From Christensenella sp. UBA7862 (lineage in GTDB: Bacteria > Bacillota > Clostridia > Christensenellales > UBA1242): 64,000 bases of DNA. Positions within the stretch are counted from its first letter, which is position 1. Each line of letters begins with the position of its first letter. The translations under genes were made by a program, and so were the position numbers. The stretch spans positions 37,906-101,905 of the forward strand of contig DLSM01000003.1 of the NCBI GenBank assembly GCA_002500135.1. The letters run 5' to 3'. The notes under the pieces were generated by a model. It ran no database searches. It was not told the DNA's origin and saw nothing but the letters and a program-made list of their open reading frames with translations. Of this stretch, positions 35,596 to 44,625 are shown one piece after another.

Positions 35596-35639
35596 TTTTT
35601 GCATAATTTTTGCATAATTTTTGCATAATTTTTGCATAA
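35596..35639. repeat. Four exact 11-bp tandem repeats
   Basis: The unit TTTTTGCATAA is repeated four times without error, just before the shared terminator of the 82-residue gene and aspS. Read on the minus strand it gives TTATGCAAA every 11 bp, about one helical turn. Confidence 0.9.
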
Positions 35640-35666
35640 AAAAACCTTCAAAATTGAAGGTTTTTT
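35639..35666 (-). terminator. Bidirectional terminator of aspS and the 82-residue gene
   Basis: Stem CCTTCA/TGAAGG (35645-35650 and 35655-35660) flanked by A and T runs on both sides, between convergent genes. Confidence 0.8.
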
Positions 35667-35672
35667 GCTTTT

Positions 35673-37439
35673 TTATTCTGGTTTTTCCACCGGAACGAGT
35701 TTGATGTGAACATCTTCTAATTGTTGTGGGAAAACTTCGTTTGGAGCACCCATAAGTGGGTCTTGAGCGGACTTATTAAGTGGAAATGCGATAACTTCTT
35801 TTATGCTATCTTCGCCACACAAGAACATAAGAAGTCTGTCAAAGCCAATGGCTGCGCCAGCGTGTGGAGGTGCACCATAACGGAATGCATTGTAAAGTGC
35901 TGGAAATTTGCTTTCCACAACATCTTGTGAATAGCCTGCAATTCTAAAGGCTTCGACCATAATTTCTGGATTGTGATTTCTCACTGCCCCACTTGCAAGC
36001 TCAACGCCGTTTAGAACAAGGTCATATTGATAAGCCAAAATATCAAGTGGTTTTTTGTTTTTCAAAGAGTCCATTTCGCCTTGAGGCATGGAGAATGGGT
36101 TGTGTGAGAATTCCACCTTCCCTTCGTCATCTTCCTCATAGAATGGGAAATCAACAACAAAACAAGGCTTAAAGCAAGTTTTATCAATGAGGTCAAGTCT
36201 TTCGCCAAGTTCATTTCTAAGAAGTCCTGCAAGTTTCATGGCTTTTATTCTCTTTACATCAGCAACGATAAAGACTGTATCGCCAGCGACAAGGTTTAGT
36301 TTTGCATTAAGTTTGTCAAAGTCGTCTTCACTAAAATATTTTGCAGCAGGACCACTTAAGACTTCACCGTCATATTTAAGATAGACAAGTCCACCAGCAC
36401 CTTGAAGTTTAAGGAAGTCGGTGACTGCGTCAAAAAATCTTCTTCCCATGTTATTTGCTTGAGCTTTAATCGCAAATATGTTTTTGCCACTGATAACGGA
36501 AAAGTTGTGAGATTTGAATTCGTCAGTCAAATCGACAAGGACAAGTGGGTTTCTGAGGTCTGGTTTGTCTGAACCGTATGTGAACATGGAATCCCAAAAT
36601 TTTATTCTCCTGAATGGTGGCTTGTCAACGGACAATGTGCTGAAATGCGTAAGGGTGTTGTAAAGCACTTTTTCCATAACATCTAGGACGTCTTCTTGCG
36701 TTGCGAAACTTAGTTCAAAGTCAAGTTGATAAAACTCACCTGGGCTTCTGTCCGCACGGGCATCTTCATCCCTAAAGCAAGGAGCAATCTGGAAATATCT
36801 TGAAAAGCCACTAAGCATAAGAAGTTGTTTGAATTGTTGTGGACTTTGTGGCAAGGCATAGAACTTTCCTGGGTTAAGTCTGCTTGGAACGAGGAAGTCC
36901 CTTGCACCTTCTGGACTTGACGAGGTGAGAATTGGGGTTTGAATTTCCAAAAATTCAAGTTCCCTCATTTGCTGACGTAGAAATTCAAGAAGTTCTGCTC
37001 TTAAAATGATGTTTTTCATATTCTTCTCATTTCTTAAATCGAGATATCTGTATTTTAATCGGGTATTTTCGTTTTGGTCACGTGCTTTTAAAATTTCATA
37101 AGGCAAAATCTCACTGCATAGTCCCAAAATTTTGACACATTTTGCCAAAATCTCAATTTCACCCGTTGCCATGTCTGAATTGATGTTTTTTTCGCCTCTT
37201 GAGCGGACAATCCCTGTTATTGTGGCGGTGCTTTCACGAGTTAGACCTTCAACAAGTTTTTCATCTTCCACAAAAACTTGCACAACACCGCTTTGGTCAC
37301 GAATAGTCAAAAATGTTAGACCACCCATTTTTCTGATGTTGTTGACCCAGCCAGCAACTCTGACTTCTGCCCCAATATGTTTTGTGTTCAAACTTCCGCA
37401 CATATGGCTTCTATAAATGTTATTTTTCAAACTAATCAT
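35673..37439 (-). CDS. aspS: Aspartyl-tRNA synthetase, bacterial type
   Basis: AspRS charges tRNA-Asp (gene at 60956-61032). The start at 37439 follows AGAGGAAAA; 13 codons upstream in frame lack a site. The 588 residues contain the OB anticodon-binding domain ([20 protein letters not shown]), class II motif 2 [19 protein letters not shown], the bacterial GAD insertion (about 280-420) and motif 3 [19 protein letters not shown]. Length and insertion mark the bacterial form. It has its own promoter and terminator. Confidence 0.96.
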   Translation of the reverse strand: MISLKNNIYRSHMCGSLNTKHIGAEVRVAGWVNNIRKMGGLTFLTIRDQSGVVQVFVEDEKLVEGLTRESTATITGIVRSRGEKNINSDMATGEIEILAKCVKILGLCSEILPYEILKARDQNENTRLKYRYLDLRNEKNMKNIILRAELLEFLRQQMRELEFLEIQTPILTSSSPEGARDFLVPSRLNPGKFYALPQSPQQFKQLLMLSGFSRYFQIAPCFRDEDARADRSPGEFYQLDFELSFATQEDVLDVMEKVLYNTLTHFSTLSVDKPPFRRIKFWDSMFTYGSDKPDLRNPLVLVDLTDEFKSHNFSVISGKNIFAIKAQANNMGRRFFDAVTDFLKLQGAGGLVYLKYDGEVLSGPAAKYFSEDDFDKLNAKLNLVAGDTVFIVADVKRIKAMKLAGLLRNELGERLDLIDKTCFKPCFVVDFPFYEEDDEGKVEFSHNPFSMPQGEMDSLKNKKPLDILAYQYDLVLNGVELASGAVRNHNPEIMVEAFRIAGYSQDVVESKFPALYNAFRYGAPPHAGAAIGFDRLLMFLCGEDSIKEVIAFPLNKSAQDPLMGAPNEVFPQQLEDVHIKLVPVEKPE

Positions 37440-37482
37440 AATTTTCCTCTTTAAGTGTATAATAGATTTCTTATCCAAATAA

Positions 37483-37511
37483 ATTATATCATCTTGGGAA
37501 TTTGTTGTCTA
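37483..37511 (-). promoter_or_regulatory. Sigma-A promoter of aspS
   Basis: On the minus strand TAGACA (37511-37506), 17 bp, TATAAT (37488-37483). The aspS ATG is 44 nt downstream of the -10 box. No T-box leader fits in this space. Confidence 0.7.
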
Positions 37512-37663
37512 TATTTTTTTGACAAAAAGCGGTTAAAGTTTTAAAAATTTTTCTTTATGCCACAAAATTCTCCTGCAAACCATACATTTTAGCTAAAAAA
37601 TTGGGTATTTCTGTGCAGAAAACTGCATTTATTTGTGCAAAGTTACAATAAATTGACAACCTA

Positions 37664-37692
37664 TTGACAAGAAGTAAAAAATGATATATAAT
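37664..37692 (+). promoter_or_regulatory. Perfect consensus sigma-A promoter
   Basis: TTGACA at 37664-37669, a 17-bp spacer and TATAAT at 37687-37692. It drives the membrane-anchored gene at 37724, whose GGGGG-A ribosome site starts about 18 nt downstream. This is the only full-consensus promoter noticed in the window. Confidence 0.85.
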
Positions 37693-37723
37693 ACAGGCAA
37701 TAAAAACTTAGGGGGAAAATATT

Positions 37724-39019
37724 ATGGGAGAAAAAAAAGAAAAAAAGGCTACAAGTTCAATCACAAATAAGGCATCAAGAAAAGTTAAACAGGGCTTTAT
37801 GACTGTTGGTGCTGGAGCTTTCATTGTAGGTGCTATTGCTTCTGCGGCTTTGGGTGGTGGCAGGTCTAAATCGATAGACGAAAAAGCCCTTGAAGCACTT
37901 AACGATTTTAGCAAACCAAGGAACACTCAAACTACGCAAGGTGAAATATCTTCTGATGTTATAATTGCTCTTCCAACCGCTCCAGCAACAACTGAAAAAG
38001 TTAAAACAGAACAAGGAATTGTGGAAGTTAAAACTCAAGAAGTTGTGACAGAAGAAAATCAACCTGGACTTTTTATCAATGTTAAAACAGAGAAATCAAA
38101 GGAAGATAAGATTGCTCAATATTTGCAAAATCGCAAAGAAGAAAAAACTGAAATAAAAAACGAAACAACTCAACATGTTTCTGCTGAGAAAATTATTGAT
38201 AATTTCAAATTGACACATCAAGATAATACCACTCAATCGACAGTTAAAAAAGAAGGAAAGTCAACTGGGGACGTTTCAAAATCTGCAACAGAAAACAAAG
38301 TTATTGCACCAGAAATTAAGGATGTCGAAGATTTTATTTCATCAAATCAATCAACAATTCTTTCTTCTACAGACAAGCAATCAAGTAGCAAACTTGATGA
38401 TGCAATAAAAATTGACTTTTCTTTGTCTAAAGACATAAATTATGAAAGACTAGCAGAAGATGAGGCTAAAACCTCAAAAATTGTTACTGTTCCAAAAGAC
38501 AAAGGCTTAATGTTCTCGTTTGCAGCAGGGCCTTCTCTTGTTGTTTCTGGAAATGGAATTAACTTTGACCTCGCAATGGGTCTTGCTCTTAGTGTTAATC
38601 TTTCTGAACACACGCAATTCTACACATCATTAGTTGCTGGTACAGGCGTTCCTCTTGGGAAAAATGCAACATTTGGGGACCTCTTGAATAATGGGGCTGC
38701 TGTTGCAAGTGCTGGAATAAAAATTACTTGGGGGGGCAAGAATGTTAAATATACACCTGACCTTTCAAGTGTATCTCGAGCAATTAAACACAATGTAAAA
38801 CTTACCCCAAGCAATCCTACCCCAAGCAATCCTACTCCAAGCAATCCAGACACACCAGATAATCCAACAGGCGGCAAAGGAAATATTTCTTATGACACAG
38901 GTCATTATAATGAAACCCCAAACAATGGAAATACATCAATTGGGGCAGACCAAGGTAATACCACTCCAACCAGTCCATTCCCAGACAATGATTCCTTTGG
39001 CTTTGATTTTGAAAGATAA
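37724..39019 (+). CDS. Membrane-anchored protein of unknown function with barrel-like C-domain
   Basis: A 431-residue protein. Residues 1-23 are very basic (cytoplasmic), 24-46 a membrane helix (FMTVGAGAFIVGAIASAAL), then about 200 polar, Lys/Glu/Thr-rich residues likely disordered. Residues about 262-345 have alternating patterns (MFSFAAGPSLVVSGNG, FDLAMGLALSVNLSEHTQFY) that recall outer-membrane beta-strands, odd in a Firmicute. A TPSNP repeat (15-bp unit x3, 38804-38848) and a Gly/Asn-rich tail follow. It stands alone with a perfect promoter and a strong terminator, so it should be highly expressed. I recognise no family. Confidence 0.75.
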   Translation: MGEKKEKKATSSITNKASRKVKQGFMTVGAGAFIVGAIASAALGGGRSKSIDEKALEALNDFSKPRNTQTTQGEISSDVIIALPTAPATTEKVKTEQGIVEVKTQEVVTEENQPGLFINVKTEKSKEDKIAQYLQNRKEEKTEIKNETTQHVSAEKIIDNFKLTHQDNTTQSTVKKEGKSTGDVSKSATENKVIAPEIKDVEDFISSNQSTILSSTDKQSSSKLDDAIKIDFSLSKDINYERLAEDEAKTSKIVTVPKDKGLMFSFAAGPSLVVSGNGINFDLAMGLALSVNLSEHTQFYTSLVAGTGVPLGKNATFGDLLNNGAAVASAGIKITWGGKNVKYTPDLSSVSRAIKHNVKLTPSNPTPSNPTPSNPDTPDNPTGGKGNISYDTGHYNETPNNGNTSIGADQGNTTPTSPFPDNDSFGFDFER

Positions 39020-39037
39020 TTGGAAATATAATTAGTC

Positions 39038-39073
39038 AAAAAACACACGAACTCCCCCGTTTGTGTGTTTTTT
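39038..39073 (+). terminator. Strong bidirectional terminator
   Basis: Stem AAAAAACACAC with GTGTGTTTTTT plus two further pairs and one G-U, loop CTCCCCCG. It lies between the barrel-like gene and convergent miaA. Confidence 0.85.
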
Positions 39074-39086
39074 ATTGTTTGTATTG

Positions 39087-39998
39087 TTAATCTTCATTGA
39101 GTTTATTTGCAATATAGTCTAGGGCTGACTTCTTGTCCTTTGGGTCAAACCAATATACGCCTTCAAAGCCCCTAAAAAATGTGAGTTGACGTTTTGCATA
39201 GTGGCGTGAGTCTTGCTTTATTTGCTCTTTTGTTTCCTGAATAGTCTTTTTGCCATCAAAATAGTCAAAAAATTCCTTATATCCAATGGCTTGCATACTT
39301 TGGCTGTTTTTGCTTACTTTGGGAGTATCCAAAAGGGCTTTTATTTCGTTCTCTAACCCCATAGAAAACATATTCTCGACTCTTTTATTGATTCTGTCAT
39401 AAAGCACTTCTCTTGGTGGGTTTAAAGCGACAAAAATGCTATCATAAATAGGTTTTTCTCCTTGTTTGTGGCTTGATTTTGGTTTCCCCGTTATTTCACA
39501 AATTTCAATGGCTCTTATCACCCTTTTTGTGTCATTTATGCTTATTTTTTCACAAGAGGCTGGGTCAAGAGTTCTTAATATTTCAAAAAGATATTCTTTC
39601 CCTTTCTCTCCCAAAATTTGCTTGTATTTATTTCGAATTTCGTCATTTTTTGGAGCGTTTGCAAAAGAATATGGATACAAAAGCCCACGAATATAAAGCC
39701 CCGTGCCACCGACAATAATTGGCAATTTGCCACGGGAAGAAATATCCGAAATTGCTTTTCTGGCAAGGGTGACATATTGCTGAACGCTGAAACTATCCCC
39801 CGCCGAAACAACGTCAATCAAATGGTGCTTTGCCATTGATAATTCTTCAGCTGTTGGCTTTGCGGTGCCAATATTTAGGTCACGATAAATTTGCATGCTA
39901 TCGCACGACACAATTTCGCCATTAAATCTCTTGGCACATTCAATAGCAAAAGCCGTCTTCCCACTTGCAGTTGCCCCGCCAATAATCAAAATCTTCAC
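39087..39998 (-). CDS. miaA: tRNA dimethylallyltransferase MiaA
   Basis: MiaA adds an isopentenyl group to A37 of tRNAs reading UNN codons; MiaB (44626-45966) then methylthiolates it. The 303 residues carry the P-loop GGATASGKTAFAIECAKRF, the catalytic DSMQIYRDLNIGTAKP, HHLIDVV and GGTGLYIRGLLYP. The start overlaps the mutL stop by 4 nt. The mutS-mutL-miaA order is typical of Clostridia; hfq, often next, is not here. Confidence 0.95.
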   Translation of the reverse strand: MKILIIGGATASGKTAFAIECAKRFNGEIVSCDSMQIYRDLNIGTAKPTAEELSMAKHHLIDVVSAGDSFSVQQYVTLARKAISDISSRGKLPIIVGGTGLYIRGLLYPYSFANAPKNDEIRNKYKQILGEKGKEYLFEILRTLDPASCEKISINDTKRVIRAIEICEITGKPKSSHKQGEKPIYDSIFVALNPPREVLYDRINKRVENMFSMGLENEIKALLDTPKVSKNSQSMQAIGYKEFFDYFDGKKTIQETKEQIKQDSRHYAKRQLTFFRGFEGVYWFDPKDKKSALDYIANKLNED

Positions 39999-42010
39999 GA
40001 AACAATCCTTTTAAACATTTTTTCTATTTCATATTTTGAAAACTTTATGCACACGGGTCTTCCATGTGGACATTGCAAAATTCTGCCTTCTTTTGAAATT
40101 TGTTCTAGCAAAATTTCAATTTCGCCGTCACTCAAGTTTTGCCCACCTTTGACCGCCGCCTTGCACGCACAAGTTGCAAAGTGATTTTTTATTTGTTCAT
40201 TTGTTGGCGAAACTTTGGTCAAGTTTTGCAAACTTTCTTGCACAAATTCTTCAAGGTTTATTCCGTCCAAAAGTGCTGGGATAGAGGAAATTTTGTAAGT
40301 TTTGTTGCCAAAGCCTTCAACTTCAAATCCAAGCGAGGAAAAAACGTCAAGATTATCTTCGACAAGAGTATTTTCTTCTTCATTCACTTCAAAGACGTAT
40401 GGCACCATAAGAGGTTGAGCAATCATTTTCTTTTCTTCAAACATTTTTGTAAATTTGTCAAAAAGCACTCGCTCGTGACCAGCGTGTTGGTCTATCATAA
40501 TAAAATTGTCCCCAATTTCAATCAAAACATAAGTGTTAAAAAGTCTGCCAACAAGTTTATAACTTAGACCAGTATTCATTTCAACTTGCGAAGGCTTGTT
40601 GTCATTTTTCCAAAGGTCACTTGCCACAAATGGTGTTTTTTCAAAAACGGGTTCGCTGCTTTCTCGAGCGTCCGTATCTTGCGGTTCTGAGTTTTGTGTC
40701 AAAGCTTCTTTTTCTTGTTCTTCTTTTTGCCTTCTTAGTTCCCCATAATGCTCATAATCGGCACTACATAGCACTTTCATGCTGCTATCTGCGCCAGCCA
40801 TTGTGTGCCTTGGAATGTGAACATTTATAACACTTAGTTCGTCAGCAAACTTTTGCATATCGCCAAAACTGAAGCCACCTTTCACTTCTTCAAGTGGAGT
40901 TTCTGGTGCTTTCACTTCGTCTTCAATTTTTGCTTGACTGCTCATAGAAAACAAATTTTCACCACTTCCGCCCGCAAAGTCACCCGTGGCATTTGTGCCG
41001 TCAGAATAGAAAAGTGGAGTGTTGCTTTCGCTCAATGTTTGCAAAACTGCGCTATAAACTAGGTCATAAATTTTCTTTGATTCCCTAAATTTAATTTCCA
41101 TTTTGCTTGGGTGAACGTTTACGTCAATTTCATCACTTGGAAGCGAAATATTAAGCACAAAAAGTGGAAATTTGCCTTTCATTAGGAAGTTTTCATAAGC
41201 ATTTGACACAGCAACGGAAACAAGCGAATTTGCAACGTATCTGCCGTTCACAATAAGTGTTTGATAAGTCTTGTTTGCCTTGCAGAAAATTGGTTTTGCA
41301 ATGTAGCCAGAAAGTTTGTAGGCACCAGACAATGTTTCTATTGGAATAAGATTGTCCGTTGTTTCTCTGCCATAAATTTCAAAAATTTTATTCTTCAGTC
41401 CAAGTCCCGCTCCAGAGAAAACAGTTCTGCCGTCAACTATGTATTTTATGGAAACATTTGGATTTGCAAGCATAAGACGTTCAACAATAGAAGTTATTGC
41501 ACTGCCCTCTTGTCTGTTTGATTTTAAGAATTTGAGCCTTGCGGGTGTGTTGAAAAACAAGTTTTTAACGGAAATCATTGTTCCGTTTCTTGCCCCACAG
41601 ACGTCTTTATATTCAATAACTCCGCCGCTTATGCAAATTTTGCCACCAACATCACTATCATCTGCTCGTGACACAAGCTCCACTTGAGCAACGGAGGCAA
41701 TGCTTGCAAGAGCCTCACCCCTAAAGCCAAGAGTTGCAATGCTGTCTAGGTCGTCTGCTTTTGCAATTTTGCTTGTTGCGTGTGGCATAAATGCTTTTGG
41801 CAAGTCGTCATAGTCAATGCCGCAGCCGTTATCACTTATTCTTATAAGTTTTGTGCCGCCTTCTTCAATTTCAATAGTTATTGCCGTTGACTTAGCGTCA
41901 AGTGCGTTTTCCACCAATTCTTTGACCACAGAAGCAGGTCTTTCGACCACTTCGCCAGCGGATATTCTATTGTAAACCTTTGGTTCAAGAACATTTATTC
42001 TTGGCATCAT
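39995..42010 (-). CDS. mutL: DNA mismatch repair protein MutL
   Basis: MutL couples mismatch recognition by MutS to strand incision. In 671 residues the GHKL ATPase region has ELVENALDAKSTAITIEIEE, ISDNGCGIDYDDL and TLGFRGEALASIASV; the C-terminal dimer/endonuclease domain has MIDQHAGHERVLFDKF, CACKAAVKGG and CPHGRPV. The metal motif DQHAx2Ex4E ends in Asp here instead of Glu. The middle linker (about 340-440) is Glu-rich. Two adjacent ATG codons follow GGAG; 42010 or 42007 could be used. Confidence 0.95.
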   Translation of the reverse strand: MMPRINVLEPKVYNRISAGEVVERPASVVKELVENALDAKSTAITIEIEEGGTKLIRISDNGCGIDYDDLPKAFMPHATSKIAKADDLDSIATLGFRGEALASIASVAQVELVSRADDSDVGGKICISGGVIEYKDVCGARNGTMISVKNLFFNTPARLKFLKSNRQEGSAITSIVERLMLANPNVSIKYIVDGRTVFSGAGLGLKNKIFEIYGRETTDNLIPIETLSGAYKLSGYIAKPIFCKANKTYQTLIVNGRYVANSLVSVAVSNAYENFLMKGKFPLFVLNISLPSDEIDVNVHPSKMEIKFRESKKIYDLVYSAVLQTLSESNTPLFYSDGTNATGDFAGGSGENLFSMSSQAKIEDEVKAPETPLEEVKGGFSFGDMQKFADELSVINVHIPRHTMAGADSSMKVLCSADYEHYGELRRQKEEQEKEALTQNSEPQDTDARESSEPVFEKTPFVASDLWKNDNKPSQVEMNTGLSYKLVGRLFNTYVLIEIGDNFIMIDQHAGHERVLFDKFTKMFEEKKMIAQPLMVPYVFEVNEEENTLVEDNLDVFSSLGFEVEGFGNKTYKISSIPALLDGINLEEFVQESLQNLTKVSPTNEQIKNHFATCACKAAVKGGQNLSDGEIEILLEQISKEGRILQCPHGRPVCIKFSKYEIEKMFKRIVS

Positions 42011-42017
42011 TTTCTCC

Positions 42018-44624
42018 TTATTTGCTAACTTTTCTGTTCAAATCTACAACTATTTCAAATGCTTCCATTGGGCTAAGCTTATTTAGGTCAATGTTTTTTA
42101 GCATATTGATAATGTTGTCTTTTTCGCCTTGAGAAAGCCCCTCTGTTCTCTCTTCAGTTGACGCTTTTATGTCAAATTTAACAGAGTTTTTTTCCAGTTG
42201 TGACAAAATATTTTTTGCACGTTTTATAATTTCTTCATAAATTCCAGAAAGTGAAGCAACTTCAATTCCGAAACTCTTGTCTGCACTGCCACGCATAATT
42301 TTTCTTAAGAAGACCACCGAGCCGTTAAATTCCTTTACGCTAACTTTATAATTCTTAACGCCCTCAAGTTTTCCCTCAAGAGTTGTTATTTCGTGATAGT
42401 GAGTGGAAAATAGGGTTTTGCATTTTATTTTTGTTGATATATATTCAAGGACCGCCCAAGCAATGCTCATGCCGTCATAAGTTGCAGTGCCTCTGCCCAC
42501 TTCGTCCAAAATTACAAGACTTTTTGGTGTGGCGTTGTTTAGAATGTTTGCAACTTCCACCATTTCCACCATAAATGTGCTTTGCCCGCTGCTTAAGTCG
42601 TCACTTGCGCCAATTCTGGTGAAAATTCTGTCTGTAATTGCAATTTCGGCACTGCTTGCTGGCACGAAACTTCCGATGTGAGCCATAAGCACAATAAGAG
42701 CAATCTGTCGCATATATGTGCTTTTGCCCGCCATGTTTGGTCCAGTTATTATAAGCGTTCTGTCGTCTTTTTCGTCAAGATAAGCGTCATTTGGCACAAA
42801 CGACTCACCTTTCATATTTGCTTCCACAATAGGGTGCCTGCCATTTTGAATTTTAATATGCTTATATCTTTCGCTTATTTTTGGTCTGACATAATTGCAC
42901 TCATTTGCAACTTTTGTAAGTGACAAAATTGTATCAATATATGCCACATCACTTGCCACTTGCTGAATATCCTCAACAAGTTCTTTTAACTTTTCCTTAA
43001 TGTTTTCAAAAATGGTCATTTCAAGTTTTATTGCAAGTTCTTCGGCGTTTAAAAGTTTGTTTTCAATTTGCTTTAATTCATCTGTTACAAATCTTTCGTG
43101 ATTGGAAATTGTTTGCTTGCGTTGAAAACTGTATGGCACGGCGTCTGCTTGAGATTTTGGCACTTCGATAAAGTAGCCAAACACTCGACTATATCCCACT
43201 TTAAGCCCTTTTATGCCCGTTTCTTCCCTTTCCTTTGCCTCAAGTTCTGTTAGCCATGTTTTTGCTTGCGAGGATATATGCCTTAATTCATAAAGTTCCT
43301 TATTAAAGTCTTCTCTAATATATCCGCCACCTGAAGTGAGTGCTGGAGGACTATCGACAAAAGTTTTGTCCAAAAGTTCTGCCAAATTTTTGACGGAAGT
43401 TATATCCAGAAAAAGCCCGCCAAAATTTTCCTTTGAAAGTTCGCCAACAAAGTTTGCACAATCAACTGTATGCACAAGTGAATTTTTAAGAGCAATGCAG
43501 TCCTTTGGCATAATTGTGCCATAGGAAATTTTGGAGCAAATTCTTGCGATGTCGCTTATGCCAGCTAGCGAGCCTTCAAGGTCACTTTGCAAAATGGAGT
43601 TTCCAGACAATTCCTCAATGCAGTCAAGACGCTTATTTATTTCAGTTGAATTTTGAAGAGGTTGCAACACCCATTTTTCAAGAAGTCTTGCCCCCATGGC
43701 TGTTTTTGTTTTGTTAAGATGTCCCAAAAGCGAACCACGTCTTTTGTGGTCTTTGGCATTTTCCACAAGTTCCAAATTTCTGCAAGCGTTGAAGTCTAAG
43801 TGCATGAAGTCACTGTGTTTTTCAGTGATTATTTTGTTTATGTGATTTAGACTTCTCATTTGAGTTTCGTTAAGGTAGCCAAGGAGTGCGCCAGTGGCGG
43901 AAATGGCACAATTTAATTTTGCAAAGTCGTGACCTGCAATGTTGCTTATTTTAAACTGCTTTTTTATAAGTTCTTTTGCGCTATTTAGGTCAAATTCAAA
44001 GTCAAGATGTTTTGTGAATGGTGGCAAGAAGTCAAGATTTCTTATATCCTTGTCGTGCGACATCATAAACATTTGCTCGTTACAAATAATTTCCGCTGGA
44101 CGAATTCTTGAAAGAAGGTCCATTAGTTTTTGCTCGCTGTCGTCTGCATATTCGCTAACTCTAAACTCACCCGTTGACACATCACAATATGCGACACCTA
44201 TTGTTTCCTCTTTTTTGCAAATGGACAAAATGTAGTTCCCTTGTCCGTCCTTCAAGCTTTCTGGGTCAATGACTGTGCCTGGGGTTATCACTCTTGTTAT
44301 GCCACGTTGCACAATTTTGCCTGGCACTGGGTCTGTGAGTTGGTCGCAAATTGCAACTTTGTATCCCTTTTCCAAAAGTTTTGCAATGTACATATCCACC
44401 GCATGATAAGGCACGCCGCACATTGGCGCTCTGTCGTCTAGTCCGCAGTTTCTGCCAGACAGCACAAGATCCAAAACTTTGGAGGCGATTTTTGCGTCCT
44501 CAAAAAACATTTCATAAAAGTCGCCCAAACGATAGAAAAGCAAGCAATCTTGATATTGTTGCTTTGTGTCAAAATATTGTTGCATCATTGGTGATAATTT
44601 GCTTCTGTCTATAATTTCGTCCAT
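42018..44624 (-). CDS. mutS: DNA mismatch repair protein MutS
   Basis: MutS recognises mismatches. The start at 44624 has GGAAATTGAT upstream, overlapping nothing and lying 1 nt after the miaB stop; 19 further in-frame codons upstream are inside miaB. The 868 residues show LSPMMQQYFDTKQQYQDCLL with the mismatch-binding GDFYEMF, Walker A TGPNMAGKSTYMRQIAL, LVILDEVGRGTATYDGMSIA and FSTHYHEITTL. Full-length MutS1 type, followed by mutL 7 nt later. Confidence 0.96.
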   Translation of the reverse strand: MDEIIDRSKLSPMMQQYFDTKQQYQDCLLFYRLGDFYEMFFEDAKIASKVLDLVLSGRNCGLDDRAPMCGVPYHAVDMYIAKLLEKGYKVAICDQLTDPVPGKIVQRGITRVITPGTVIDPESLKDGQGNYILSICKKEETIGVAYCDVSTGEFRVSEYADDSEQKLMDLLSRIRPAEIICNEQMFMMSHDKDIRNLDFLPPFTKHLDFEFDLNSAKELIKKQFKISNIAGHDFAKLNCAISATGALLGYLNETQMRSLNHINKIITEKHSDFMHLDFNACRNLELVENAKDHKRRGSLLGHLNKTKTAMGARLLEKWVLQPLQNSTEINKRLDCIEELSGNSILQSDLEGSLAGISDIARICSKISYGTIMPKDCIALKNSLVHTVDCANFVGELSKENFGGLFLDITSVKNLAELLDKTFVDSPPALTSGGGYIREDFNKELYELRHISSQAKTWLTELEAKEREETGIKGLKVGYSRVFGYFIEVPKSQADAVPYSFQRKQTISNHERFVTDELKQIENKLLNAEELAIKLEMTIFENIKEKLKELVEDIQQVASDVAYIDTILSLTKVANECNYVRPKISERYKHIKIQNGRHPIVEANMKGESFVPNDAYLDEKDDRTLIITGPNMAGKSTYMRQIALIVLMAHIGSFVPASSAEIAITDRIFTRIGASDDLSSGQSTFMVEMVEVANILNNATPKSLVILDEVGRGTATYDGMSIAWAVLEYISTKIKCKTLFSTHYHEITTLEGKLEGVKNYKVSVKEFNGSVVFLRKIMRGSADKSFGIEVASLSGIYEEIIKRAKNILSQLEKNSVKFDIKASTEERTEGLSQGEKDNIINMLKNIDLNKLSPMEAFEIVVDLNRKVSK

Positions 44625-44625
44625 A

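Noticed and set aside
35596..35639. Replication origin or CRISPR from the tandem repeats
   Set aside because: Units are contiguous without spacers, so no CRISPR. No dnaA, dnaN or rpmH lies nearby and the boxes are imperfect, so no origin call.
37440..37520. Possible T-box leader before aspS
   Set aside because: The promoter -10 box is only 44 nt from the start codon. There is no room for a T-box, and no TGGN bulge hairpin is seen.
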